This document shows positions 1 to 10,258 of a stretch of DNA of 64,000 nt, piece after piece; the stretch's first letter is position 1, and each line of letters starts with the position of its first letter. The notes beneath the pieces were generated by a model, which worked only from the letters and a program-made list of their open reading frames with translations, was not told where the DNA came from and made no database searches. The position numbers were made by a program, and so were the translations under genes. Source of the DNA: Volutella citrinella (Eukaryota > Ascomycota > Sordariomycetes > Hypocreales > Nectriaceae); NCBI GenBank assembly GCA_034401135.1, contig JAWZSP010000005.1, positions 3,720,001 through 3,784,000 of the forward strand, given 5' to 3'.

Positions 1-529
1 ACTCGGATATATCGAAGGTGCCAAAACCGAGGGAATTCGCCTATTGGAGGGCGGTCAGCAACTGGGGAGCAAAGGGCATTTTGTAGCCAACACAGCATTC
101 GCTGACGTTCCAGACTCGGCCAAGATAATGAGGGAAGAGATCTTCGGCCCAGTAGCTGTATGTTCTCCCTCCACCCTCCCCTCTCACCCAGCTCCCTTCA
201 ATTTTCTGTTTGAGGGCTAACCCTATGGTTGTCAGGCCATTAGCAAGTTTGATTCGGAAAGCGAGGTCATCGCCAAAGCCAACCAGAGTGAATACGGACT
301 GAGTGCTGCAATTTTCACAGACGATGTCCACCGGTCCCATCGTGTCTCGGCCGCGATCGAGTGTGGACAAGTCACCGTCAACTACTGGGGCGCTCTCCAT
401 GTCAATACTCCCTTTGGCGGCGTGAAGCAATCTGGGTTTGGGCGCGATCTTGGAGAGGATTCTTTGGATGGATGGCTGAGCACCAAGACTGTGAAGTTTC
501 ATACCATGGCCGAGAAGGTCAAGTTGTAA
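1..529 (+). CDS. Aldehyde dehydrogenase, C-terminal part (gene enters from the left edge)
   Basis: Partial gene: only the last two exons lie in the window. Exon 1 runs to 157, a 78-bp GT-AG intron covers 158-235, and the last exon is 236-529, ending in TAA. The translation shows the ALDH C-terminal landmarks: MREEIFGPV at the end of the first exon, then AISKFDSESEVIAKAN, the YGLSAAIFTDD segment, and PFGGVKQSGFGRDLGEDSL near the end. Enzymes of this family oxidise an aldehyde to the acid with NAD(P)+. The catalytic Cys and nucleotide-binding parts lie outside the window, so the substrate cannot be inferred. It sits beside a homogentisate-pathway block and could belong to the same catabolic set, but that is inference from position alone. 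Confidence 0.93.
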
Positions 530-798
530 ATAAGTTGAGCATAATAGCACAGGATAATGAATTGCGAGAATGACAGCAGAAGCAGCGGGCTGAATCTTTC
601 GAACAGACTTGTCGCTGCTGTGAATTAAAATATACTCCTCCGAAGGAAATTTTACCACGAATAGTTGCCATGTTGGCAGTAAATACAAATGCACAAATGC
701 AGGTATCGTAGTCTTTAACCCATTTACCCGCATATTCACTTCATCTCTATACTTAGGACTAACAATCTATAAAAGAGCATTTGATGCGGATAACGCGA

Positions 799-1396
799 CT
801 ACAGCTTGAAGGGTCCAGGAAATCCCTTTGCCGATCTGTCCACTCCTGTGCTTTGGCGAGAGGCGATTTTATAAGCCACAGCGTAGCGTGGAGTTGAAAA
901 GACAATGGTGCTTCCCCTCTCTACGAAAAAGGTATCACCAGGTAGCAGCTTGGCCTCTTTCCCATTCTCATCCTTGAGATGCAACTCTCCTGAAATGATG
1001 GCATTAGTCGTTGTGCACACGATCATGTTGGATTTATAAGATGCCCGTCTGTACGTGCTGGTTGGGCAAGGGATCAATGGTTTCTGCGGAGACCAGCATT
1101 TCACGGAGCACTCACCTCTCAAGACGACACCGGTCTCATCGTAATCGTCATACCTTGGCGCTGGCTCGGGGTTCTCATCATATTCGAGATAGAACATGGA
1201 TCCTGTCAGCGGGTTGGAGACATTCCGGGTGGAGGTCGAGAAGACGTCGGCTGCATAGTCTCAATCAGCACATCCTTTCAATCAAACGCAAAGAACATAA
1301 ATTGTTGCTTGACGCACCGAAATGAACACAAGGCGGAGCTCCTGGCAGCCTGGGAACTCGGTGAAATTCACCCTCAGTTAAGTGATTAAAAGGCAT
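799..1396 (-). CDS. Small EutQ-like cupin protein (about 134 aa)
   Basis: I model three exons on the minus strand: 1396-1318, 1250-1116 and 989-799, with GT-AG introns at 1251-1317 and 990-1115. All junction phases agree and give 134 aa starting MPFNHLTEGEFHR. The centre and C-terminus carry the single-domain cupin pattern: DETGVVLRGELHLKDENG forms one strand pair, then AKLLPGDTFFVERG and the IVFSTPRYAVAYKI strand. This resembles the ethanolamine-utilisation EutQ-like cupin (DUF861-type) proteins common in fungi. Such cupins bind a metal or small ligand, and no enzymatic activity can be read here. It lies just downstream of homogentisate dioxygenase on the same strand, with about 545 bp between them. 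Without the second intron the frame stays open across it, so the splice is inferred from family shape. Confidence 0.8.
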
Positions 1397-1940
1397 GATG
1401 AGACTAAGCAGACTACAATGGCTTCAAATTGGAAAATACCAGGACGAGTCCTCTAAGGGATTTGAGAGCGCTTGCCCGTCTTAATAGGCAGTTATTGCCG
1501 CGGAACCATGGCCGGGATTCCCCACTTGGGTGGTCGCCCTACCTACTCGAGGGGGACTAGGATCCGTCCCTCCTCGAGTACCAATTCCGACAGGCTCGCC
1601 ACATAATTTTCCGCATGCTGATGAATCATTCAGCGGACTAATTCCATCTTCCCAGACTGGCATAGCCACGGAATATATTTATTTGGGATGCTTAAGCGGA
1701 AATTCATCCTTCCCCCTCCTCCCTAGCAGCAACACCAAACGAATTGCGGCAAACGTGTCATGTTTCATCCACATGCCATGATGAGGCGAAAGTGTTCATC
1801 CATCATGCAATTGTTCACACGAGACCAAGATACTAAGATTAAGGCTTTCGCGGTTTCGATCCGCATCTTTCGCGCGTAATAATGAGAAGCGGCAATTACG
1901 AAACAATGTCAAGATTAGCTACTGGTTCCGCTCCAGCTCC
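1397..1940. other. Spacer between the dioxygenase 3' end and the cupin start
   Basis: No coding exon was found. It should hold the 3' UTR of the dioxygenase gene and the promoter of the cupin gene, plus the inverted repeat at 1544-1580. Confidence 0.6.
1544..1580. repeat. Near-perfect inverted repeat in the cupin upstream region
   Basis: Arms at 1544-1557 and 1566-1580 are complementary except for one unpaired base, around an 8-nt loop. Each arm contains the palindrome CTCGAG. It lies about 150 bp upstream of the cupin start and about 360 bp downstream of the dioxygenase stop. It may be a regulator site, a hairpin in the 5' leader, or a remnant of a small inverted-repeat element. Confidence 0.6.
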
Positions 1941-3344
1941 TCAAGCTTGCGTCTCGCTGGCTGCCGGCCGCTTGAAACGGGGCTTGAGGGGAACCCAAGA
2001 GTGCTGGTTGTACTCCTTCTGGACCTTGGCGCACTTCTCTAGCCCCCACTCCGTGACGCCTATCATGAGTGGGCTCTCAAACATGAAGGCCATGCTACCC
2101 TCGCCCACCTTGGTGGGAGTAAGAGACGCATTGCTCGCCTTTTCGTGAGTCTCGGCATCCGGCCCATGGGCACTCATCACGTTATGCAAGCTGGCACCAG
2201 CAGCTTTGAAACCTCCACCGACCTTTGCGTCATAGTCGCCCATTATCAGACCCATAAACTCAGACATGGTGTTGCGGTGGTACCATGGTGGTCGGAATGT
2301 GTCCTCCTGAACCAGCCATCGGGGAGGGAAAATAACAAAATCAGCTATCGGATTACAGAGTACGGTATAGATGCTCGGGTCCGGGTGGTCAAAGCTGGTG
2401 CTTCCGATGACATTGAATCGGCCGAGGTCGTACTTGTAAGGGTAGTAGAGCCCGTGCCAGCCAACAACATCAAATGGGGTGTGGCCCTGTTCTGCAGCAA
2501 ACATGGTATTGTTGTATTTGCAGAGAATGTTCCATTGGGAATTGGTATCCTCGTCAAAGGCTGCCGTAGGAGCTTGGAAATCTCGAGCGTTTGCTAGGCC
2601 GTTAGATCCAATAGGCCCGAGCTCCGGTAGCTTGAAGTGGCCGTCGAAGAGCTCCAAGATGTAACCCCTAATGGGACCTGCTGGCTGCGTGACCCGGTAT
2701 TTGATGCCGCGGGGAATGACGGCTATCTCATTTGGGCGTAAAAGAATATTGCCCATCTCAGTCTGGATATCCATTATTCCATGCTGAAGCACGATCAGAA
2801 AGTCCCCGTCAGAGGAATAGAACGCAGTCTTGTCTGGCATCGACACTCCTGCGGCGAAGATGAAGATTCCAAAGCCTGTTTTAGTGGCAGGATTGCCCAC
2901 GCCGCCGAGAAGTTTGAGTGAATTGACCCAATCAACTTTGTCGTCTAGGTCAAAGGGGTCCCATCTCAACTGCAGCGGGATCTGATGGACCTTGGACAGG
3001 TCGCCGAGGGCAATATCACTGGAAAGACGATCCGAGGTAGTCGTGAAGGGCAAGTGGGCAGCCGAGGGAAGGATCCTGTACAGCCAACTCTGTTGATTGT
3101 CGACTCGAGGGGCGATGAAAGACGTCCCAGATAGCTTTTCGGCGTAGAGTCCGTGAGCAGGCTTTTGGGGAGAATTAGCACCGATCGGAAGGGTGTCCGG
3201 CACCGCCTCAGTCCTATTTCACATCATCAATTTCACAATGTCATTGTTCATGTCGGCAGAGGGAACATTGGCTTACTCATGATAAGACTGGAAGCCATTC
3301 AGGTATGTGTACTTCTCGGGGATCGAGAACTTGGTGCTAGGCAT
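1941..3344 (-). CDS. hmgA: Homogentisate 1,2-dioxygenase
   Basis: Two exons, 3344-3277 and 3213-1941, are separated by a 63-bp GT-AG intron (3214-3276). They give 446 aa starting [19 protein letters not shown], the normal length for this family. The enzyme opens the ring of homogentisate with O2 to give maleylacetoacetate in tyrosine/phenylalanine breakdown, using a non-haem Fe(II). Visible landmarks are FVIFPPRW, then the iron-ligand stretch [17 protein letters not shown] (His and Glu six residues apart), then [14 protein letters not shown] with the third ligand His. The catalytic His is in [12 protein letters not shown]. The start is chosen because it restores the conserved N-terminus; the large second exon alone has no ATG near its 5' end. 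It is divergent from fumarylacetoacetase across a shared promoter. Confidence 0.97.
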
Positions 3345-3867
3345 CTTGGCGATACTGCGAATAGCAATGAACTAGTGAATTGAGTGAGTGCAGGAAAAAC
3401 CACAGGCAACTGATCGTCTTAAGACCTGATGACGCAGACAAGTTGGGCACCAGCGTTTCCTGCACCTCCAGCAGGAGGAATACGCTGTCGGATTATGGCT
3501 GAAAGCCAAGCCCAGCGGTGCCGGATGCTCGGCGGTATGTGACACAATGCATAGTGGGATGTGACCAGTGGGAAGTAAAAGGTTGGGTGGCTCTCCAAAC
3601 AGTCGAGTAGCGGGGCGGATTAAATCCTGATTCGATTCCGGGAGAAAGACGGAGTCTCCGGAACCATCCATGACTGGCGCCGGCTGACCGGAACCCGGAT
3701 CGGTGGCATGACATGACACTACATTATTACCCCGGCACGGTTGGAGAAGCCAAGGGAGGCGAGACATCAATACTATTTATCTACGGATACTATTGCATAC
3801 ATGACAGGGTTGACCATTGCCGTCCTGTGAATCTGCAGTACCGCTCGCGAAACGCAAACAACTGACC
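3345..3867. promoter_or_regulatory. Shared divergent promoter of hmgA and fahA
   Basis: The 523-bp interval separates the two start codons and must drive both genes. It is rich in CGG/CCG triplets between 3610 and 3700, the half-sites typical of Zn2Cys6 regulators. A weak TATA-like TATTTATC lies near 3772-3780, about 90 bp upstream of the fahA start. No uninterrupted coding sequence is supported in it. Confidence 0.8.
3650..3660. promoter_or_regulatory. Candidate Zn2Cys6 operator (CGGAG-N-CTCCG)
   Basis: An 11-bp inverted repeat, equivalent to CGG-N5-CCG, sits near the middle of the hmgA/fahA intergenic region and is followed at once by further CGG/CCG triplets. Inverted CGG triplets are the usual target of dimeric Zn2Cys6 proteins, and one such gene lies at 6272-8145. 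Binding is inferred, not shown. Confidence 0.45.
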
Positions 3868-5239
3868 ATGTCTTCCAAGTCATGGCTTCTGATCCCGAAA
3901 GGATCTCCATTCTCACTGGCCAACATTCCCTTTGGCATCATTTCGACTCCCTCTTCGCCGAATCCTCGGCCTGCCACCATCCTCGGAGACCACGTTATTG
4001 ACCTCGAGGCGTTTTCAGTGGGCGGCGGATTCGCAAAGCTGCCCGAAATCCAGCCGCACCTCTCCGTCTTCTCAAGCCAAACGCTGAACGACTTCGCGGC
4101 CTTAGGACGTGCGGTCCATCGATCAGTCCGTCGGTACTTGCAGGAAATCTTCTCTACATCCTCGCAGTTCCCAGAGCTGCTGAAGGACAATGCGGAGTTT
4201 CAGCGCAAGGCAATCTTGCCGGCAGGCAGCGTCAAACATCATCTCCCACTGAGCATCGGCGATTACACCGACTTCTTCGCAGGTATCAACCATGCGCATA
4301 CTGTCGGGTCCATGTTTCGTGGGCCACAGAATGCCCTGCAGCCAAACTACAAGCATCTGCCCGTCGCATACCATAGCCGCGCGTCTTCTGTCGTCGTCTC
4401 AGGCACCCCAGTCCGACGGCCATGGGGCCAGGTCCTCATAGACGCCGCTGCAGAGCCAAAGGTTCCTTCTTTCGTGCCCTGCAGAAGGCTCGACATTGAG
4501 CTTGAGCTCGGTGCGTTTATCTGCAAGCCCAATGCGCTGGGCGAACCTATCCCCGTCAACGAAGCAGCCGACTCAATCTTTGGCTACGTTCTCATGAACG
4601 ATTGGTCTGCTCGAGACATACAGACGTGGGAGTATGTACCTCTTGGCCCGTTCAACGCTAAGAATTTTGCAACCACCATCAGCCCCTGGGTTGTTCTCTC
4701 CGTTGCTCTGGAGCCCTTCGCTACGGAGGGAATCAGCAATGATACCGAGATATTCCCTTATCTGCGCGAGTCCAAGTCAGAAAACGCGTATAACATTCGC
4801 CTCGAGGTCAAGCTATCAAGTAAGTCTACACGCTACGTCTTGGTATCTTTGTTGGAGCCAAAGTCATCGGTAGCTAACTGAGACCACAGCAAGCGACGGG
4901 AATTCGACAACGATTACAGAGACAAATTCCCGAAACCTGATATGGTCATTCCCTCAAATGCTTGCCCACCATAGCATTTCTGGGTGCCCAATGAGGACCG
5001 GTGATTTGCTCGGTAGTGGAACAATCAGTGGTTCGGATGATAAGTCCAGAGGGAGTCTGCTGGAGCAAAACAAAGCTGGCAAGCAGAAGATTCAGCTCAG
5101 TGGAGGGCAGACCAGGATCTTCCTCCAGGACGATGATACGGTTACTATCACTGGAGTGGCCGGATCGGACGAAGAGGCATTGGTCGGCTTTGGCGAGTGC
5201 TCAGGTCAAATCGTAGGGGCACTTAAACTTGAATATTGA
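3868..5239 (+). CDS. fahA: Fumarylacetoacetase
   Basis: Two exons, 3868-4819 and 4890-5239, with a 70-bp GT-AG intron, give 433 aa starting MSSKSWLLIPKGSPF. The enzyme hydrolyses fumarylacetoacetate to fumarate and acetoacetate, the last step of tyrosine degradation. Landmarks are IGDYTDFFAGINHAHTVG (metal Asp and catalytic His), YHSRASSVVVSGTPVRRP, the metal-binding LDIELELGAF, MNDWSARDIQTWEYVPLGPF, and the C-terminal GDLLGSGTISG with a later conserved Glu. One minor oddity is Ser in YHSRASS where the human enzyme has Gly. An upstream in-frame ATG at 3817 exists, but the family N-terminus matches the start at 3868. It is divergently paired with homogentisate dioxygenase and almost certainly co-induced with it. 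Confidence 0.97.
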
Positions 5240-5558
5240 CTATAGATGAATGAGCTGGCTACCCTCAACCAAAGCATAAGCCAATTTCTCCAATATAGCA
5301 TCTTATTATGTTGTGTTACATTGTGCTACCGTGCAATGACCTCTTATTTTCAGTACATAGTGTGCCTAATCTCTTTGTGTACTTGATAATTTTCCAAATG
5401 TTGTTCAGAGTCACGAAATCTTATCCTTCTATTTTCAGATCATTTTGTTAAACCTCTTGACATTTGAACTCTAATCCGATACCATCCTCTTAGTCCCGCG
5501 CCCACCCCCTCTTGCTCTTCCGGCCTCTGTTGTTAGGTTGGCTTTTCCACAAGCCACC
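5240..5558. other. Convergent 3' spacer
   Basis: A 319-bp A/T-rich interval between the 3' ends of fahA (+) and the Dabb gene (-). It holds no coding signal and should contain both 3' UTRs and poly(A) sites. Confidence 0.6.
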
Positions 5559-5885
5559 TCAGTTCGTGACACTTTCGAAGAAGACCATCATCGCGCCCTT
5601 ATGCAGCGTCTTGGCCACCGATTTGAGTGCAGAATGAGCTTGGCACTCGTTGTCGTAATATCTCATATCCTCTACAGACTCGAACACAGATATAACGGAT
5701 ATTGTGTATCCCTGGTTGCGCTGGTCCTCGAATGTTGCGCCAGCCCTGACTTCCAGGATGTATGGTTTGCCATCCTTGAGTGCCTTTGATTGCATAGTCT
5801 TGTAGATGCCGAGAAGACGTTGTTGATCATCCGGTGACGGTATTTTAAACAGAGTGACCCTATTGATAGGTCTGCTTGCGCTCAT
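5559..5885 (-). CDS. Stress-responsive A/B-barrel (Dabb) domain protein
   Basis: Single exon of 108 aa starting MSASRPINRVTLFKI; a start seven codons upstream at 5906 is also in frame. The sequence has the dimeric A/B-barrel (Dabb) layout: a first strand INRVTLFKIPSP, a helix with DQQRLLGIYKTMQSKALKDG, strand PYILEVRAG, the segment GYTISVISVFESVEDMRYYDN, and a final helix and strand HKGAMMVFFESV. Dabb proteins are small dimers. Some are enzymes acting on aromatic or polyketide intermediates, and many have unknown roles. Its position between fahA and a Zn2Cys6 regulator suggests a role linked to aromatic catabolism. In some fungi maleylacetoacetate isomerase is found near fahA, but this protein has no GST-like sequence and is not that enzyme. 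Confidence 0.8.
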   Translation of the reverse strand: MSASRPINRVTLFKIPSPDDQQRLLGIYKTMQSKALKDGKPYILEVRAGATFEDQRNQGYTISVISVFESVEDMRYYDNECQAHSALKSVAKTLHKGAMMVFFESVTN

Positions 5886-6271
5886 CTTGGGCTGCTTGGG
5901 TTTCAAGGTGGTTGGTGAGACTTGCTAAGACGAAAGGAGAAGCCGAAAGCTTTTGTCAGGATGTTCAGGATTACCCTTTGTCAAAGGGAAACCCAGTCCT
6001 TTTAATATTAGATATTCCCCCCGTCCAAGATGTGGCTAGTGTAAACGCATGTTGGTCCGCTAAAATCCAACCATTCGTAGGATTTTCCGTCTCCGGTGGG
6101 CTCCGATAGGGCAATCATTTTGCTTATACTAGCCGTCCCTGCTCATTGAATTCATCCGATATCTATTAAATTCAGAGTCTCCTGATTTTCATAAGAATAG
6201 GTCAATTTGTACAACAGTCTGTTGGTTTCTACATGACCAGACATCATAGTGACTCTAAGTCGGTTGCAAAC
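5886..6271. other. Spacer upstream of the Dabb gene
   Basis: About 386 bp that should hold the Dabb promoter and the 3' UTR of the regulator gene. I see no coding sequence. Confidence 0.5.
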
Positions 6272-8145
6272 TCAAACCAGGATCTGCAACTCTCCGATTC
6301 GCTGCATTGTATCCTGCCAACGCTCTGGGGCTGCTTGTCCGGCTTTGACGAGTTCTCTGTGGCTCCAAACTTCCTCCAAGATCTTTTCCCCATTCTTCGA
6401 ATTATGAATTCCTAGAAGATGCAGACCTTCCCACCTTGCCTGGATGTACTCTCTTTGTTCAGGAACCTCCAGCTCCGCACCCAGCACGACGAGGCACCAG
6501 CCAAGATTCGCTCCAGGGCCAAGAGCATCAGGGACGAGAGGGAGAAGCTCAAGGGCAGTTGATATGGATTGTTTGATCTCTGCAGGGAGTGGCTCCTCGA
6601 CAATGTGCACTATGCGGTGGATAAAGACGTGGACAGCATGGCGAAAAATCTCAGCCGTCGCGACCATTCTCTGGCGCAAGTCCTCATCGTCTAGGGCAAC
6701 TCTGGCCGCATAAGAGCCGCCCGAGTGCTCGCACACTACATTAAGTGGTGGTGTGCAACTCATTGCGATTTCCGTGGCGCGTACTTCTGCTTGAAGCTGT
6801 TCCGCCTGCTGGTTTATCTCACGCCGAGGGATATTCGGATCCTTGGAAGCAGTAGTGAGGTGCGAGGCGGCACACTGCTCTCTGCGTGATTAGGTACCGA
6901 AATGAAAGAGGCAGTGGGGTGCGAGATACTCACCATGAGTGCCGGTAGTCTTGCCGAGCATCCGAATAGAACGTCGATACTATCGGGCTGGAAGACAGGT
7001 GCCGTGGGGTTATCTGTTTGCATCCACGACGCAAGCTCAGGCATTGTCGGCAATCCAAGGTTCAGTGCACATTGCGTGTCTATGAGGCAGACCCATGTTT
7101 TTAGGAAAGGATCAAGATCGGAGCAATCTCCGCGGGAGCGAATCCATCCGCGAATGGCATCGAAATGACCCCTCCACCTACTTCTACCTGAAAAGACCTA
7201 TAGGAAGCGCATTAGTCACAACGACGTGTCTGATGGCATGCCTAAAAACTTACCTCGTAGGAAATGAGAAAGAGCATAGTAACTAGGGTGTTCTGGCTTT
7301 TGAGAAGAGCCGCATTATTGAACCTGCCCGTGAGCGCACTCACGGCTGCTCTGAGGTATTTTGAAGAATCAGCATCGTGGCAATACTGCCAGCGACTGTA
7401 ATGAGAGGCGGAGACAGCAAGCAAAGCATTCATGATGGCGGGTTCTTGCATTGCAAGGGGCAACAGCGACCGGTAGCCGTTTTTATCATAATCAATAGCC
7501 AGTGAAATTCTCGCAACATTATCTGCAGAGTGTACGCAGTTAGAACATGAGCAACAACTTGGCCTGGGTGTTTAGGGGGAGCGGGCACGGGTCAACATCA
7601 ACAGCCAGGACACTGGCCCAACTCGTGAAACGTACGCAAAAAATGTTGCATGTAGAAGCTCTCCTGCGCAGGCAGTGCGAGAGATGCCATGCCCTGGTTA
7701 AGAGTGTTGTCGCTGCCCGCCTGGATGACGGATGGCTCGCTTGCGGAGCTCGTTTTCCGATTCTTGCGATGAACAGAGTGCTTCTTCGGCTTCTTCAACT
7801 CTGCAGGCCACTGTAGTTTCACGCCAAAGCCGCGACATTTGCTGCCATAACGCAGACATGTGTTGCAGCCTAGAGTGGATTGATATCAGTTTAGCAAGTG
7901 ACACAGGCGGCATGAGTTTGGTAGAACAAGGGTCATGGTGATGGTGATGATGAGGGGGCTTGGGGGGGCATACGAGGTAAAGCGAAGTCACAGCGCCGCA
8001 TCGTTTTGACACAGGTCCAGCAGGAGCCCTCGTCATTGATGACGGAAGCAGCCGCGGCTGGGAGGGCTGGGTCAACGACAGGGTGGTGCATCGAGAGCTC
8101 AGGCTGTGGGCCTGGTTTAGGCAAAGTGCCGTTATGGGATGTCAT
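6272..8145 (-). CDS. Zn2Cys6 transcription factor beside the homogentisate genes
   Basis: Five exons, 8145-7974, 7869-7636, 7522-7254, 7197-6934 and 6841-6272, keep phase and give 502 aa. The zinc cluster is split by intron 1: the first half reads CWTCVKTMRRC and the second CNTCLRYGSKC, together giving the canonical spacing CX2CX6CX6CX2CX6C at about residues 42-70. A basic linker, KKPKKHSVHRKNRK, follows. The middle part, with QEPAIMNALLAVSASHYSRW, resembles the fungal-specific regulatory domain (Fungal_trans_2 type). The protein should be a nuclear DNA-binding regulator recognising CGG triplets. An upstream ATG at 8202 is in frame. Its location at the end of the hmgA/fahA block suggests it is the pathway regulator, comparable in position to HmgR of Aspergillus fumigatus. 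That is inference, not sequence proof. Confidence 0.88.
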
Positions 8146-10258
8146 TTTGATGCAAGAGCAAACAAAGCGCGTCGTGCCGGGCCAAGCGCTCTGAGTATTC
8201 ACAGAGGGGAAGAGGACGATGATGGGAGAAGAAGCGCTGATGGATCAAGGGTGCTGGTGGATGTTAGATGAGATTTGCGGGGAGCGTGCCAGGCGTGGGT
8301 CGCCTTTATCTGCACCCCTGCTTAGCTCTCTCTTGGCTTGGTCCGGGCCCTCCGGGGTTGTGCTGCTAACGATCCTACCCCGCCTCGCAACCATTGGCGT
8401 TGACCTTCACACGCGCGGGACTGGGCGCTGAGTTGACGAGGGCAGTCAACTGACACAGGAAGGGAATGAGGTGGCGAGTACTGTGACCGAACCCGGCGCA
8501 CTGGTCCGGCGCTAATTACCTGGAAGCCCATGCACCACCTTCCATGGGATTCATTACAACTAATAAGACGAGACATCATCTTCAAAGACACGAGGTCGAG
8601 GGCCGCAGGCTGACCATCTTCAGAAATCACTTCACAGGGAAATCAGTAGCGATGGCATCATGGCTTGGGAGAAGCGGAACTGGATAGTCCAGGAAGTCCT
8701 CCAAGGGAAAATTTGACCAGACTGATCGAGGACAGCTGCGACCCAGCAACGCCAGTATTCTTGGCCATTTCGGGAGATCAACAGCGGCGGCAATGGACTA
8801 TGCCATCTCTGCTACATGTATGCATGCCGTGTTTCATGTCGATACGGAGCACATGGGCTTCAAGGCACCCTCAGGCTTCCGCATGCCGTAGTGGTCCACG
8901 AGTCTGCCGCATATAAGTTACACATATTCTCATCTCAATCACACTGAGGCGTCTACCGCCACTTCGGACCCAAGACCTCATCAGGTGGATTGGCCGGGGG
9001 GGCAGTATAGGGTAGCCCTAAAGTCAGCTTACCTGCGTCTCAATCCATTTAATTGCTTGTTTTTCTTGACAAAGAGTAGACCAAGTGTTTTCCGGATGCG
9101 AGAAGGGGATTCGCGATCAAACTCCAAATGCCGTCAGTCGCTCTTGAAATAGCTATAATTGTTGGTCACTTCTTGCGTATAGGATTTACGTTACTGGTGC
9201 TACCCGCACATCAAGGGATGGACTGTGGATCACCACCACCACCTCCCACGGCTAGTTCGAGACCCCGCCGCCCTACACCAAGGAAGCTAGCTTATTGGAG
9301 TGCGTTTCTCGGATCGAACCTCTGGATTAAAATATGATTGGTGCATGATGGGATGTTGGCTCATGTTCGCTTCGAATATGCATTGGCATTGGCAAAGGCA
9401 AGGCGGAAAAATGCAGCCAATCAGAGAGAAGACGACTCTAGCAAGATTGCTCTGCAGCCGGAATAATGACTGCGGGGCCGGCACCTCACCGGCATTGCTG
9501 GTGGATTGGCGGGGGTGGAGGGACGCATTCCGATGCTGGCTCACCTCCGTTCTGCTCTACGGGATGAACAATCAAGTGCTACCTTGCCGATCGACATTAC
9601 TAACCTGTCGCCGCGCAGGCCAAGTGCAGCGGCACACTGCCAAGTAGCTTTTGCGTAAGGAGCAAACGAACATGCAAGTACGATGAAAAGAACCGCCGAG
9701 GCCCTCTGAAGACGAGGATGATGAGATCTCGCAACAATTGCTACTTCCTTGGCGACGTAATCTCTCTCGGATTTTTTTCAGCCCAGCTGCCCACTGAATC
9801 CAGGTAAGGCTGCGTTCGCACCAGGCGGGTAGATCCTCGCGTTGGAGTACTGACGGGGCCGAGCAGTTCGCAGATAGTAGAACCGCCGAACATAGACCTG
9901 ATCCTGCATCGAGCAGTTGTTAATCAATCGCGAACCAACCTGCAAGCAGTGCAGGTGTTCGCAATCGTGTCTATAAGTACGACGACGGAGTGGGGGCACC
10001 GAGGACAGCAGAAGTTTATCACAAATGACATTCATTCCCATACATAGAGTGATGTGGTAGAGTCGAGCCCCATCCCGGCCGGGTATCTGAAACATCACGA
10101 TACACTGCGTCGCCACACCACACGGAAACGACACCGAAACCCCCTTACTTCCGCGAGACAGCCCTGTCCAGCCAGCCAGAACCACAGAATGCGCCATGAT
10201 CAACCCTAGCCCTTCTTCCTAGGCCCTAGGCCAGTCCCTGCATCGCCAAAGAAGGTAT
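8146..10258. other. 2.1-kb gene-free spacer
   Basis: Several open frames occur, the longest 141 codons on the minus strand at 9778-10203, but none has a recognisable domain, family-like sequence or splice pattern. I see no tRNA, repeat array or transposon feature. It should include the promoter of the regulator ending at 8145. Confidence 0.5.

Noticed and set aside
1941..3203. Homogentisate dioxygenase starting at the internal GTG/Val codon near 3203
   Set aside because: An upstream exon with ATG at 3344 joins in phase and supplies the conserved N-terminus.
3591..3670. TTCGATTCC motif suggesting a tRNA T-arm in the hmgA/fahA promoter
   Set aside because: The flanking 5-bp arms do not pair, and no acceptor, D or anticodon arms were found.
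5559..5885. Maleylacetoacetate isomerase next to fahA
   Set aside because: The protein is a 108-aa Dabb fold, not a GST-like zeta-class enzyme.
9778..10203. Minus-strand open frame of 141 codons
   Set aside because: No domain, no conserved pattern, and Cys/Arg/Leu composition typical of chance frames in a spacer.
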